A stretch of DNA of 64,000 bases from the NCBI GenBank assembly GCA_964641965.1, contig CAZXLD010000011.1, positions 1 through 64,000 on the forward strand, read 5' to 3'. Made by a program: the position numbers and the translations under genes. The stretch's first letter is position 1. Each line of letters starts with the position of its first letter. The DNA comes from JAJDFU01 sp964641965 (lineage in GTDB: Bacteria; Bacteroidota; Bacteroidia; Chitinophagales; Saprospiraceae). Below are positions 37,203 to 46,674 of this stretch, one piece after another. The notes below the pieces were generated by a model. It was not told the DNA's origin. It did no database searches and saw nothing but the letters and a program-made list of their open reading frames with translations.

Positions 37203-38383
37203 TCATCTGGAGTACGAACCAGAGAAATAGCTGTGTCCGAGAACTCCACATCCAATTGATCGGAATCCTGGAACCAGGACATCAAAGACTCTCCAAATAA
37301 TTCTTTTCGCCACCCAGTCTGAAAGAGTTCCTGGTCCGGATTATCTTTCAACTCTTTCAGAATAGCTCTTGGGAAAGCCAACTCCACGGCTATACCTTCA
37401 TGCAGGCAATGAAACCGAATAGCCTGGTAGAGTAATTCCAACAAGGCTTCTCGACGAGGGCTCTCTTCTATTTCTGCTGGAATTGTGGCTAGTAGTTCGC
37501 GTTCCTCCTCAGTAGGTGGCTGCCCCAGCATAGCTGTCCAGTCTTCCTTGTATTTATGAACCAGGCGGTCGGGTATGCGCCGGTTGGCATGAAGGCCTTT
37601 GAAGCCGCCATTGCTCATGGCGCGCACCACTGAGCCAAGTAATTTCTTAGACAATACCATTTCCATAGAATGGTCTTTTCGTTCTGCTTCTTCCCGGCGC
37701 CAGCGCATCAGTCTGAGCAAAACCAACCGCTCTTTTCCCTTCAGCTGGCCCATCAATCGACTATTGACCACTTGTTGGTCGTAATCCCGCACGTACAACT
37801 CCTCCTTTTCCAGTTGACGCATTTCTTCTTTTGCCCAATCTACCCGATCAAGCCGCTCCAGCTTGGTCATGAGCTTAGCGTGCAGGTCTCGTAGCGGCTG
37901 CACATCATTGAGCGCATAGGCGACCTGCGAATCGGAGAGGGGCCTGGCCTGCCAGTCAGTTACAGTAGCTCCTTTATTTAAGGATATACTCAGCTCCGCT
38001 TCTACAAGTTTCCCAAAGGAAAGGGGATACCGATACCCCACCATCCCAGCTGCAACCTGAGTATCGAATACATTTTGGGGCAACAAATCAAATTGATGGT
38101 AAAAAATACGGTAATCGTTTTCCCCGGCATGGGTGATTTTTTCAACAGCAGGATTTTCAAGTAAATCTAAAAATGGATCCAGAGAAAAATCGCCCAAGGG
38201 ATCGATCAAATAATAGCCCAGGGGGGAAGCTACCTGGATCAGACACAATAAAGTCCAAAACCGTTTTTCCCCAACAAATTCAGTATCAAATGCCATCCAG
38301 GCTTGATCCGCTTGCTCATCAGCAAATTTTTCTAATTCATTTCCATCGCGAATCAGCTTATATTCCGGTAATTTTTTTCGCAT
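37199..38383 (-). CDS. rnd: Ribonuclease D
   Basis: This 394-residue protein has the DEDD 3'-5' exonuclease domain of RNase D: FDTEF with Asp33 and Glu35, VEKITHAGENDYRIF, and FDTQVAAGMVGYRYPLSFG, then ALNDVQPLRDL with the last acid. An HRDC-like helical domain follows (about residues 205-285). RNase D trims 3' ends of tRNA and other stable RNAs. It is the first gene of a two-gene unit with the ABC ATPase and is divergent from the AsmA gene. Confidence 0.9.
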   Translation of the reverse strand: MRKKLPEYKLIRDGNELEKFADEQADQAWMAFDTEFVGEKRFWTLLCLIQVASPLGYYLIDPLGDFSLDPFLDLLENPAVEKITHAGENDYRIFYHQFDLLPQNVFDTQVAAGMVGYRYPLSFGKLVEAELSISLNKGATVTDWQARPLSDSQVAYALNDVQPLRDLHAKLMTKLERLDRVDWAKEEMRQLEKEELYVRDYDQQVVNSRLMGQLKGKERLVLLRLMRWRREEAERKDHSMEMVLSKKLLGSVVRAMSNGGFKGLHANRRIPDRLVHKYKEDWTAMLGQPPTEEERELLATIPAEIEESPRREALLELLYQAIRFHCLHEGIAVELAFPRAILKELKDNPDQELFQTGWRKELFGESLMSWFQDSDQLDVEFSDTAISLVRTPDE

Positions 38384-38479
38384 AGGCCCGAAAATACGCT
38401 ATGACGAACTAGAATTGGTCTACGCTATCAATCTTTTTGTAATTGTGCCGTTTTAATTCGAGAAACCCGTAAGATCCAT

Positions 38480-41400
38480 ATGAAACTCCTCCGTAACCTC
38501 CTCCTGCTTTTTGGCGTGCTTGTTCTGCTTCTGGTTGGCGCTATTATTTTAATTCCCATCCTGTTTAAAGACCAACTGGTAACTGCCGCCAAAGAAATTA
38601 TCAACGACCAAGTAAATGCCAAGGTAGAATTCCAGGATGTGGGCCTAGGCCTTTGGCGTCATTTCCCAAACTTGACCCTGAGCCTGGAAGAACTTACCGT
38701 AGATGGAAATGCGCCTTTTGAGGATATTCGACTGCTTGACTTGCAACGACTGGATCTCGACGTAGACCTGTTTTCCATTCTCTTTGGAGATGGAAATATC
38801 GTACTTCGGTCGGTGCGATTGGTCGAACCCGACCTAAAGGTGTATGTACTCCAAAACGGCAGCGCCAATTATGACATTGCTATAGCCTCCAATACCACAC
38901 CGGACACTGCCCAAGCCACCTCTTCCACCGATTACCGGCTCGAACTAAGATCATATGAGATCATCAATGGGAATTTGATTTACGATGACCGGCCTGCCGA
39001 TCTGTACGCCAAAATTGAGGGGCTAAATCATAGAGGATCTGGTAATTTTTCAGAGACAGTATTTGATCTGGATACAAAAACCAGCATGCAAGCGCTTACC
39101 GTGACGACAGGGGGCACCACCTATCTGAATAAGGCCGTAGTCGACCTTGAATCCACCTTAGCAGTTGACCAGGCTCAATCCCGCTATAAGCTGCAGCAGA
39201 CACTTTTGTCGCTAAATGAACTGGATCTGCAACTGGTGGGCGAAGTGGGTTTATTGGAAGCGGATAAAATGGATTTGGACCTCGAGTTGAATGCGCCGGG
39301 AAATAATTTCAAAAGCCTTCTTTCCATGATCCCCGGGGCATACACCCAGGATTTTGAACAGGTTAAAACAGAAGGCGACTTCTCTTTGCGTGCCGGAACG
39401 AAAGGGATTTATGACCCGAGTAGTACCGACTATCCCCAATTCAATCTGGATTTGAATATCGCCAACGGAAAAGTGCAGTACCCAGATCTCCCCCTTCCGG
39501 TTTCCAATATCGCACTAACTACCCAGGTAGATCATCCAGGAGGAGAGCTGGACCGCATGCAGATTAACATCAACCCGTTTCAGATGCAGATAGGTGACAA
39601 TCCATTTAAGGGTAGGTTGGCCCTGAAAACCCCGATTTCGGATCCGGATATTGATACAGATATCAAGGGAGTTATCGACTTGGCCACCTTGTCTCAGGCA
39701 ATCCCCATGGAAGGTGTTGAAGCTTTGACAGGAAAGCTTACAGTTGATCTGGCTGCCAAAGCCAGGCTCTCCCAAATCGAGCGGGGAGTCTATGACCAAG
39801 TGGATATGTCGGGAAACTTGAAAACGGAGAATCTCACTTATCAGGGTGCGGGTATGCCCATGGTCACCTTAGAAAATGCGGGTTTCGCTTTTAGTCCTCA
39901 GTTCGTGGAGGTGCAACAATTTTCAGCCCAACTGGGCAAAAGCGACCTGTCTGGTAGGGGACGCATTGACAATATCCTCGCCTGGTTCTCCCCTGAAAAA
40001 ACCATGACCGGTAGCTTCAATCTCCGATCCAATTATTTCGATGCGAATGAGTGGACCGTGGATTCAACAGCGGAGGAAGATGCCCAGGAACATGAAATTG
40101 AGGTATTGAATGCTGAAGCTGAGTTGGAAATGGAACCCGAGGCAGAACTATTTGATCGGTATGATCTGAGACTGGATGCTCGATTCAACCAGATCGACTA
40201 TGAGGAGTACGATATCCGAAATGCCCGCGTAATCGGTCAAATGAACCCCAAGCTATTGGAAGTGAAAGAATTGGCAGCCAATATTGAAACCAGCGACCTT
40301 AGCCTGAACGGCGAACTCTTACATGTTATGGACTATCTAATGTCCGATGGCATGCTTACCGGCAAGATCAACCTGAATTCCAATCGATTAAACTTGAACG
40401 AACTGCTCGGTTTGGATGAGGAGGTTTCGGAAGAACCGCCCATGACCAGCGAAGAAGTAGATGAAGAAGCCGTCTATGAAATTCCGGATAATATCAATCT
40501 GGTGATCGGCGCTAATATTGGACGGGTAGACTACACCAACATGGTTCTCAATGACCTTCGAGGTGAGGTGGTAATCCGGGATGAAGCCGCCGTTTTAAAT
40601 GGAGTGAGCGCAAAAGCACTTGGCGGAAGAATTAATCTTACGGGCCGATACGATACCAAAGGGGAAGGCAATCCGGAAGTGGCCTTAAAAATGGGATTGG
40701 AGGATATGGCCTTCCAACAGGCCTTCACCACCTTCAACACCTTTGAGCGACTAGCACCGATTGGGAAGTTTATCAGTGGAAACTTCAATACAGATCTTCT
40801 GTTTGAGGGCGAAGTTGGAGAAAATATGTATCCGGTATTGACTACTATCGATGCAGAGGGCTTCCTGGAAACTTTTGGCGCCGTCATCAATCAATTTAAA
40901 CCCGTGACGGCTGTGGGTAATGCACTCAATGTACAGGCACTGAAGGAAGCGATCCCACTTGAGAATACCAAGAATTGGTTTGAGATCAAGGATGGAACAA
41001 TGGAGATCAAGCCGGTCAAGATCAACGTTAAGGACATGGGTTTTGTAGTTACGGGTAAACAGGGGCTGAATCTGGATATGGACTACTCGATCGCCGCTAC
41101 CATACCCAGGAGTGTGTGGGAGAATAATGCGGTAGGCGCAGTGGCAAGTAAAGGCGTAGATGAGCTCCGAAACCAAGCCTCCAAACTGGGTATTTCCTGG
41201 GAGAAAAGTGAATATATCGATTTGAATATCGGCTTGGCAGGGACCCTTTCTAATCCAACAGTTAAATTCAACCTATTGGGAGCAGAAGGTTCAGCTAGCC
41301 TGGGTGACCTGGCCAAAAAAGAAGCCCAGGCCAAGGCCAACGAAGCGCTGGATGAGGGTAAGGAGAAAGCTCAAGCCTTATTGGATGAAGCTCAGGATAG

Positions 41401-41638
41401 TGCTTTATCCAAAGCCGACGAACTCTTGGACGATGCTGTACAGAAAGCCAAGGAACGGGTGACGCAGGATACCAATGTCCAGAAAGCGTTAGAGGATGTC
41501 GGTAAAAAGGCAGGCGCAGAGCTCGGCAAAGCCTTGGGCGATACTTCCAAAACCGTAGAGACCATCAAAAAAGAATTAGAAAAATTTAATCCGTTTAAGC
41601 GGAAAAAGAGCAAAACGGATACGACGAAGAGTAACTGA
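38480..41638 (+). CDS. AsmA-like membrane-anchored protein
   Basis: This large 1052-residue protein starts with a single membrane segment (about residues 5-29) and an AsmA-type N-terminal domain (KVEFQDVGLGLWRHFPNLTL, LEELTVDG). A long run of beta-strands follows, ending in the AsmA C-terminal type region (about 700-930). The last 120 residues are helical, rich in Ala, Lys and Glu. AsmA-like proteins form long grooves bridging the envelope and are linked to lipid transport and outer-membrane assembly. Function here is inferred from fold alone. Confidence 0.85.
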   Translation: MKLLRNLLLLFGVLVLLLVGAIILIPILFKDQLVTAAKEIINDQVNAKVEFQDVGLGLWRHFPNLTLSLEELTVDGNAPFEDIRLLDLQRLDLDVDLFSILFGDGNIVLRSVRLVEPDLKVYVLQNGSANYDIAIASNTTPDTAQATSSTDYRLELRSYEIINGNLIYDDRPADLYAKIEGLNHRGSGNFSETVFDLDTKTSMQALTVTTGGTTYLNKAVVDLESTLAVDQAQSRYKLQQTLLSLNELDLQLVGEVGLLEADKMDLDLELNAPGNNFKSLLSMIPGAYTQDFEQVKTEGDFSLRAGTKGIYDPSSTDYPQFNLDLNIANGKVQYPDLPLPVSNIALTTQVDHPGGELDRMQININPFQMQIGDNPFKGRLALKTPISDPDIDTDIKGVIDLATLSQAIPMEGVEALTGKLTVDLAAKARLSQIERGVYDQVDMSGNLKTENLTYQGAGMPMVTLENAGFAFSPQFVEVQQFSAQLGKSDLSGRGRIDNILAWFSPEKTMTGSFNLRSNYFDANEWTVDSTAEEDAQEHEIEVLNAEAELEMEPEAELFDRYDLRLDARFNQIDYEEYDIRNARVIGQMNPKLLEVKELAANIETSDLSLNGELLHVMDYLMSDGMLTGKINLNSNRLNLNELLGLDEEVSEEPPMTSEEVDEEAVYEIPDNINLVIGANIGRVDYTNMVLNDLRGEVVIRDEAAVLNGVSAKALGGRINLTGRYDTKGEGNPEVALKMGLEDMAFQQAFTTFNTFERLAPIGKFISGNFNTDLLFEGEVGENMYPVLTTIDAEGFLETFGAVINQFKPVTAVGNALNVQALKEAIPLENTKNWFEIKDGTMEIKPVKINVKDMGFVVTGKQGLNLDMDYSIAATIPRSVWENNAVGAVASKGVDELRNQASKLGISWEKSEYIDLNIGLAGTLSNPTVKFNLLGAEGSASLGDLAKKEAQAKANEALDEGKEKAQALLDEAQDSALSKADELLDDAVQKAKERVTQDTNVQKALEDVGKKAGAELGKALGDTSKTVETIKKELEKFNPFKRKKSKTDTTKSN

Positions 41639-41832
41639 GAACCGTCGTTATAGCGTTGCATTGCTTTTGGCTTTCGGCCCGTGCTGGATGCTAGCGCCCT
41701 AGGGCGTGACCCTTGAAGCTGGATACTGGATACTCACTGCTAGATGCTTGCCATCTGCCATTCGACACTTGAACCCCACTATCGGTCAATCAGAAATCTT
41801 TAATTTAAATACCTTATTTTAAAATTAAATTT
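41639..41832. other. Convergent intergenic region with degenerate repeats and a palindrome
   Basis: Between two convergent genes lie 194 bp. A perfect 12-bp palindrome CGCCCTAGGGCG is at 41695-41706. Around it the words GCTGGATGCT, GCTGGATACTGGATACT and GCTAGATGCT recur (about 41682-41750), suggesting a decayed short tandem repeat. No clear terminator with a T-tract is visible. Confidence 0.35.
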
Positions 41833-42636
41833 TTATTCCAATCGTTTCATCCGCCACTTCTCTCCTACCAATTTTCGATCTGTATCGATAAAGCGACCAG
41901 AAAAGGTATTTTTCTGAATTTGCAATTCAGTGTATAGCACTTGCTTTTCCATGGCTGGATTGGAGCTGTGGAGAATAATCCAGTGGCATCGGTGATCCCC
42001 TTTGCAGTCTCCAATGGCATAGTAGGCATCCAGTGCTTCAAAGGCACGTGCTTTGCCAATGTTGGTAGCGATATCTGTACCCATGGAGGCTTGGTCTTTA
42101 TCAACTATGATCCAGGCACCGTAGATGCCAGACTGGATGTACATACCATTCAATCCTTCATACGCCCAGACGCCGTTTAACTTGGAGCAGGAAGAAGCTT
42201 CACCCCAATCCGCAACCTTACGAGCAACGCCTTGAGGAGCACGGTTTCCCGCCGAATCAATTACCCAGTAATTGCCTTTGTCGCCGATGATCTTAAAATC
42301 AAATGAAAACGAGGTTCCAACCTGTTTGGGGTCTTTGGTAAACTGCTGCACCACAGTTCCCCGATTACCTTCGCAAGACCAGGTACCTGCACTAATGGTC
42401 ATTGCATCAAAGGCAGCCGCTTTGTCCTGTGCAGTAGCATCTGACAATTCAAAATCAAGGCGTTTCTTTTGATTTAAAACCCAGATGTAATGGCCCGGTG
42501 TCAGAATATTCATGCCTTCAATACCTTCAGTTTCATACTTCCATACGCCAAAAAGCGTCTCGCAGGAAGATTGAGCTTGCACGAGGTTTGTAATAAAAAG
42601 TAAGGAATAGATAAAAAGAAAAATTTGAGTTTTCAT
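41833..42636 (-). CDS. Secreted protein with two copies of a lipocalin-like domain
   Basis: The 267-residue product has a signal peptide (MKTQIFLFIYSLLFITNLVQAQ) and two repeats. The first starts SCETLFGVWKYETEGIEGMN (about residue 24); the second starts SCSKLNGVWAYEGLNGMY (about residue 148). Each holds a hydrophobic strand with a bulky aromatic (HYIWVL, YGAWII), the KAxAFxA segment (KAAAFDAM, KARAFEAL) and a C-terminal strand. Ligand and role are unknown. It may be an internal duplication of a small calycin-like domain. Confidence 0.6.
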   Translation of the reverse strand: MKTQIFLFIYSLLFITNLVQAQSSCETLFGVWKYETEGIEGMNILTPGHYIWVLNQKKRLDFELSDATAQDKAAAFDAMTISAGTWSCEGNRGTVVQQFTKDPKQVGTSFSFDFKIIGDKGNYWVIDSAGNRAPQGVARKVADWGEASSCSKLNGVWAYEGLNGMYIQSGIYGAWIIVDKDQASMGTDIATNIGKARAFEALDAYYAIGDCKGDHRCHWIILHSSNPAMEKQVLYTELQIQKNTFSGRFIDTDRKLVGEKWRMKRLE

Positions 42637-42716
42637 ATAAGTATTTTATTTAAATAATAATATTCCTTTTGGAAGGAGCTTCACCCCAAAAATTCACATG
42701 ACAGCTTAAAGTAAAT

Positions 42717-42749
42717 GGGAAAAGCAGGTTAAAATATCCTGCCCTTCCC
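42717..42749 (-). terminator. Probable intrinsic terminator after the TPR gene
   Basis: On the minus strand, 14 bp past the TPR gene stop, GGGAAGGGCAGG and CCTGCTTTTCCC form a 12-bp stem (two G-T pairs) around a 9-base loop. The following ATTTACTTT is only moderately T-rich, so efficiency is uncertain. Confidence 0.5.
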
Positions 42750-42763
42750 ACAGGTGATTCATC

Positions 42764-43885
42764 CTATTCAAAAGTAGATATACCAAAAGCATTCATAACC
42801 AAGATCTTCCACTCATCTCCTACGCGTTCCAGCACACGCAATTCCTTGGTAGGTCCTCCTTCACCTATTTGTTGGTCGAACGTAAGGGTGACATTGTTAC
42901 CATTCACACTCCAATTGAAATTAGTACGGCTTATATCCTCTCCTGCGCGAGCAGTATCTCCTTCCTGCATCCAGGAATCGATCTGTTTGGAGATCTGATT
43001 CCATCCCGAATACTGATATAATTCGTCCTTGGCTACATAAGTAAACAAGGTACCTGGTCCTTTTTTGTAACAGGAAGCCCAGGCGTCATAATCGTTCTTC
43101 ATAAAACTGTTGGTTTCGTACTCGACCACCCGCATCGCAGCTGCTACTTCGGCTTTGTCGGCAGAAGCCCGAAAATTCTTGTCCATTTCAACTGCCTTGC
43201 GGAACATCTCCTCCGCATTTTTATAAATACCGGCAGCCATGAAGAAATCCCCCTTGCTATCATATGGGTTCGGATGGTCGGGGTTTAATTTAATATATCG
43301 GTCAAAGGCCTGGCGGGCTTCGCCCATACGCCCAGCTGACATCAAAAAGTAGCCTTTAATATTGTAGGGAGAAGCAAAATCAGGGTTTAGGGCATTCGCC
43401 TTTTCAACGGCCTGAACGGCATGATCAAAATCTTCCTGATAGGCATGGAAAATTCCATTGGTCATGTGGGCTTCTATGTTTTTAGGATATTCCACAGCCA
43501 ATTGCTGCCCTAAATCCCGAAGGTCAGCTTTGGGATCTGCTTTCAGGCGTTTCAAGGCTTCTTCCAGGATGTTTTCGCCAGAATTTCGCGTGCCAGTAGT
43601 CGCGAGTGCCCGATTCAGATGCTTTTCAAATCCAAGCTCGTTTTCGAAAAAGTAATCATTCATCGCCAGTTGGAAGTGGGCCATGAATAAATTCGGCTCG
43701 ACCTCAAGGGCTTCCTCCATTTTGGTGACCATGTTGGGAAAGTCCGCATCAAACATATATTCCAAGCCATCTTGATAGTGCTTGAGGGCACGGTCGGATT
43801 CGGAAGTAGCGGGAAGGAATAAATCCTGAGCAGGGAGTGAAAAAAAGGCGAATAGCGCAGCTAAGAAAAAGAGTACCTTTTTCAT
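42764..43885 (-). CDS. Exported TPR protein with NTF2/SnoaL-like C-terminal domain
   Basis: The 373-residue protein has a signal peptide (MKKVLFFLAALFAFFSLPAQ), then TPR-type helical repeats (about residues 30-235) with consensus parts such as ALNPDFASPYNIKGYFLMSAG and LNPDHPNPYDSKGDFFMAAG. A C-terminal domain (about 248-373) has the layout of NTF2/SnoaL-like folds (MKNDYDAWASCYKKG, WSVNGNNVTLTFDQ, VGDEWKILVMNAFG). It probably acts in the periplasm as a binding or scaffold protein. A hairpin terminator follows. Confidence 0.75.
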   Translation of the reverse strand: MKKVLFFLAALFAFFSLPAQDLFLPATSESDRALKHYQDGLEYMFDADFPNMVTKMEEALEVEPNLFMAHFQLAMNDYFFENELGFEKHLNRALATTGTRNSGENILEEALKRLKADPKADLRDLGQQLAVEYPKNIEAHMTNGIFHAYQEDFDHAVQAVEKANALNPDFASPYNIKGYFLMSAGRMGEARQAFDRYIKLNPDHPNPYDSKGDFFMAAGIYKNAEEMFRKAVEMDKNFRASADKAEVAAAMRVVEYETNSFMKNDYDAWASCYKKGPGTLFTYVAKDELYQYSGWNQISKQIDSWMQEGDTARAGEDISRTNFNWSVNGNNVTLTFDQQIGEGGPTKELRVLERVGDEWKILVMNAFGISTFE

Positions 43886-44097
43886 ACGAATGGTTTTAGG
43901 TTTGGTAAAAAACTTGGCTTCCTAACGCAAAAGTCGTCAGAATACCTTTCCCAAATATACTCCAATTCAGGCACTTATACAGGTTCATATTTTACAGCAA
44001 TCTCAAATTAGTGGGGCTGAACCTCCAAGGGATGATAAAATCATCAGGGCTATAAGATCATTGTTCTTCATCTGAGAAAGAAAAAAGACTACATCTT

Positions 44098-44549
44098 ATG
44101 AAATACTGGAAAGGTGGTCGATTTTGGATTGTTACCTGCTTATCCTGTTTCCTAATCATGGGAGCAGTATTCGCCTTACCGCATGAAATTTCTTACAGGA
44201 AAGAACGGTTAGCGTTGACCTATAAAAACAAAAGTCGGGCTTTTAAAATAGGTGATCGAATTAAAGTCAAAACTTTGGGAGAAAAAAGATAAAAGGTCGT
44301 CTCAGCTCTTTTGATGGGAAACACATTCATATTGACGGCAAAGCTGTTGCAATAGAAGAGATTAAAATGGTGAAAAAGCAGTCCGGTGCACTCCTTTTCT
44401 TTGGTATTTTATCCCTGATTGGTGGCAAGCTTTTATTTATAGTAGGTTTAGCAGCATCAGTCTCTAGCGGATCCTTGTTCTTATCCATATTGGGAATCAT
44501 CCTTTTTATCACAGGTTTTGGGATGATAGTTGGATATGCTGCAGCTTGA
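44098..44549 (+). pseudogene. Small membrane protein split by a frameshift
   Basis: The first frame encodes a membrane segment and a basic stretch ending FKIGDRIKVKTLGEKR with a stop at 44290. The continuation lies one frame away: after the run of six A (44282-44287) a different frame reads IKGRLSSFDGKHIHIDGK and then two more hydrophobic segments to a stop at 44549. Joining them gives a coherent protein of about 150 residues with three membrane segments. One base lost or gained at the A-run explains this; it could be a real mutation or a sequencing error. No family is recognised. Confidence 0.55.
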
Positions 44550-44607
44550 TTCTAACATAGCGCTGTCTGATCGCTTCTTTCTATCTTAAGATTCTACATT
44601 CAGCATT

Positions 44608-44910
44608 CTACAACTCTCCTCTTCTCGCAACCAACACCTCCTTGATCTCGTGCATACGTTTGGCATCCAGTTTGTAGTTCCACATCACCAGGATGGCCAG
44701 GCCGGCCGTAAAGGCTGGAGCAATAATGTCTGCCAGACTTAGCCGGGTAAGGGTTTCAGTGGTTTGTAGCGCAGCATTTTGATCGAATCCTACCAGTTTC
44801 AGAATCAAGCCTCCCAACACCAACGCCAGGGCCAGTCCCAGTTTGACCATCCACCAGTAGATCGCCCCAAAGGTTCCTTCCTTGCGCAGCATGCTGTTTT
44901 CCAGTTCAAT
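44608..44910 (-). pseudogene. C-terminal remnant of a GPH-type (MelB-like) sugar:cation symporter
   Basis: The frame contains KEGTFGAIYWWMVKLGLALA and ends with a hydrophilic tail (YKLDAKRMHEIKEVL), as in the last two or three membrane segments and tail of glycoside/pentoside/hexuronide:cation symporters. Family-like codons (ELENS) continue upstream of the only ATG (44892) before a stop at 44911-44913, so the N-terminal three quarters of the gene is missing. A functional transporter cannot result. Confidence 0.6.
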
Positions 44911-45003
44911 TTAGTATTATTGAAATGAAATCTTTCACGAGTTAAACACATGCTCTTTGATAGATCATTTGGCACAAAATGGCTTGAATAAAACCCATGT
45001 GAT

Positions 45004-46632
45004 ATGTCAATTAAATTAATCTCCCTTAAAGCCGGACTCCTTCTGCTTTCCTTAATCTTGGGCTATTCATGCAATTTGGATAAACAAGTACCTATTACTC
45101 CCCTCTACCTTTTAGAACTCAACAATACCAACCTCCTGGTAACCGAAGTAGCCAACCAGCTGACGGAGCCCTGGGAAATCCTCTGGGGACCGGATGCGCA
45201 TATCTGGTTTACCGAACACCGGGGTTTCATATCCAGGATGGATCCCACTACTGGTTACTGGAAGCGGCTAACCAGCATCCCCAAGCTGCATTACGAACGC
45301 ACTTCCGGTGTACTGGGCATGGTATTGCATCCCGATTTTGAGGATGAGCCTTATGTGTATGTGCATTATACTATCGATAATCCTACCCCGGATGATCCGG
45401 AACGCATTACTTCCGAAGTGACACGGTATACCTATGTGGCTCAATCCGATACGCTTATTCAGCCGAAAAAGATATTGGCTGACATCCCCGGTCAACCCTG
45501 GCACAACGGATCACGCCTGCTCCTTACCCCTGATCATAAGCTCATCCTCGCTACCGGGGATATTGGTGATGATGAAGGGTCGCAAGACCCGAATACTCTC
45601 ACTGGCAAAATGCTTCGTATGAATCTGGATGGGTCTATCCCCGAAGATAATCCCATAAAAGGTAGTTACGTTTATTCCATCGGGCACCGCAACACCCAGG
45701 GTCTGGTTTATGCGAACAACCGTATCTATAATTCGGAGCATGGACCAAATAATGATGACGAGATTAACATCGTGCAGCCGAGCCAAAATTACGGTTGGCC
45801 GGAAGTGGAGGGCTACTGCAACACCCAGCATGAGTTGGAGTTTTGTGCGGGCACATCCGTTATCGAACCGCTAACGACCTGGACACCCACCATTGCCCCG
45901 TCGGGTCTGGACTATTACGATCATCCATCGATTCCGGAATGGAACAACAGCCTCTTACTCGCCAGCCTGAAGGGCCGTTCCCTGCGAGTGTTGACTCTAA
46001 GTGCCGATGGCAACCAAATCACCCAGGAAGAAATCTATTTTCAGCAACTCCTGGGACGCATCCGGGACGTTTGTGTTTCGCCGGAGGGCAACATCTATAT
46101 CTCTACCAGCAATACCGATTGGCATCCCAACCTGCAAGGCTGGATGTACGAGGGATTGCCCAAGGCAGGCGATGACCGAATCATTCGGATATCGGCTGTT
46201 ATACCGCCTAGTCTGGATCTGGCAACTATTCCCAGAATTCAAGCCGATACGACTCCTATACCGCTATTCAACGAAGATTACGAGTATATGGCCAATAGCG
46301 AGGATTTAGGGACTAGCCTATACGTACGACACTGCGCAACTTGTCACCTTCCGGGTGGTAACGGAGTGCCGGATGCCATCCCACCCCTGGTCAATAGTGA
46401 ATGGGTAACGGACGACAAAGCCAGACTGATTCAGTTAACGCTCGAAGGCTTGTCCGGTAAGATCCAGGTAGCCGGCACCACCTATAATGCGATTATGCCG
46501 GGCTATGCAGTCTTGCTCACTGATCCGGAAATAACAGCTATATTGAATTTTATCCGCACCGAATTCAATGAGGAGACGGAACTGATTTCGGTGGAAGAGG
46601 TCCGGCAGATCAGGGCTGGAAAGACGTTTTAA
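45004..46632 (+). CDS. Quinoprotein-type sugar dehydrogenase fused to cytochrome c
   Basis: This 542-residue exported protein (signal sequence, possible lipobox near LGYSC) has a six-bladed propeller of the glucose/sorbosone dehydrogenase type: EPWEILWGPDAHIWFTEHRG, GVLGMVLHPDFED, IPGQPWHNGSRLLLTPDH and YNSEHGPNNDDEINI are family hallmarks for PQQ and calcium sites. A C-terminal cytochrome c domain has CATCH (Cys444, Cys447, His448) and a likely Met ligand in IMPGYA. It should oxidise a sugar or aldose in the periplasm and pass electrons to its own heme. It precedes the zinc-protease lipoprotein gene. Confidence 0.85.
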   Translation: MSIKLISLKAGLLLLSLILGYSCNLDKQVPITPLYLLELNNTNLLVTEVANQLTEPWEILWGPDAHIWFTEHRGFISRMDPTTGYWKRLTSIPKLHYERTSGVLGMVLHPDFEDEPYVYVHYTIDNPTPDDPERITSEVTRYTYVAQSDTLIQPKKILADIPGQPWHNGSRLLLTPDHKLILATGDIGDDEGSQDPNTLTGKMLRMNLDGSIPEDNPIKGSYVYSIGHRNTQGLVYANNRIYNSEHGPNNDDEINIVQPSQNYGWPEVEGYCNTQHELEFCAGTSVIEPLTTWTPTIAPSGLDYYDHPSIPEWNNSLLLASLKGRSLRVLTLSADGNQITQEEIYFQQLLGRIRDVCVSPEGNIYISTSNTDWHPNLQGWMYEGLPKAGDDRIIRISAVIPPSLDLATIPRIQADTTPIPLFNEDYEYMANSEDLGTSLYVRHCATCHLPGGNGVPDAIPPLVNSEWVTDDKARLIQLTLEGLSGKIQVAGTTYNAIMPGYAVLLTDPEITAILNFIRTEFNEETELISVEEVRQIRAGKTF

Positions 46633-46674
46633 TTTATACCTGTCGGTTAGACAATCCGCATGTAAAAACAAACC

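Noticed and set aside
44282..44290. Programmed -1 frameshift at the A-run
   Set aside because: The A-run is not in phase with a canonical X-XXY-YYZ heptamer and no following stem or pseudoknot is obvious; a simple indel is more likely.
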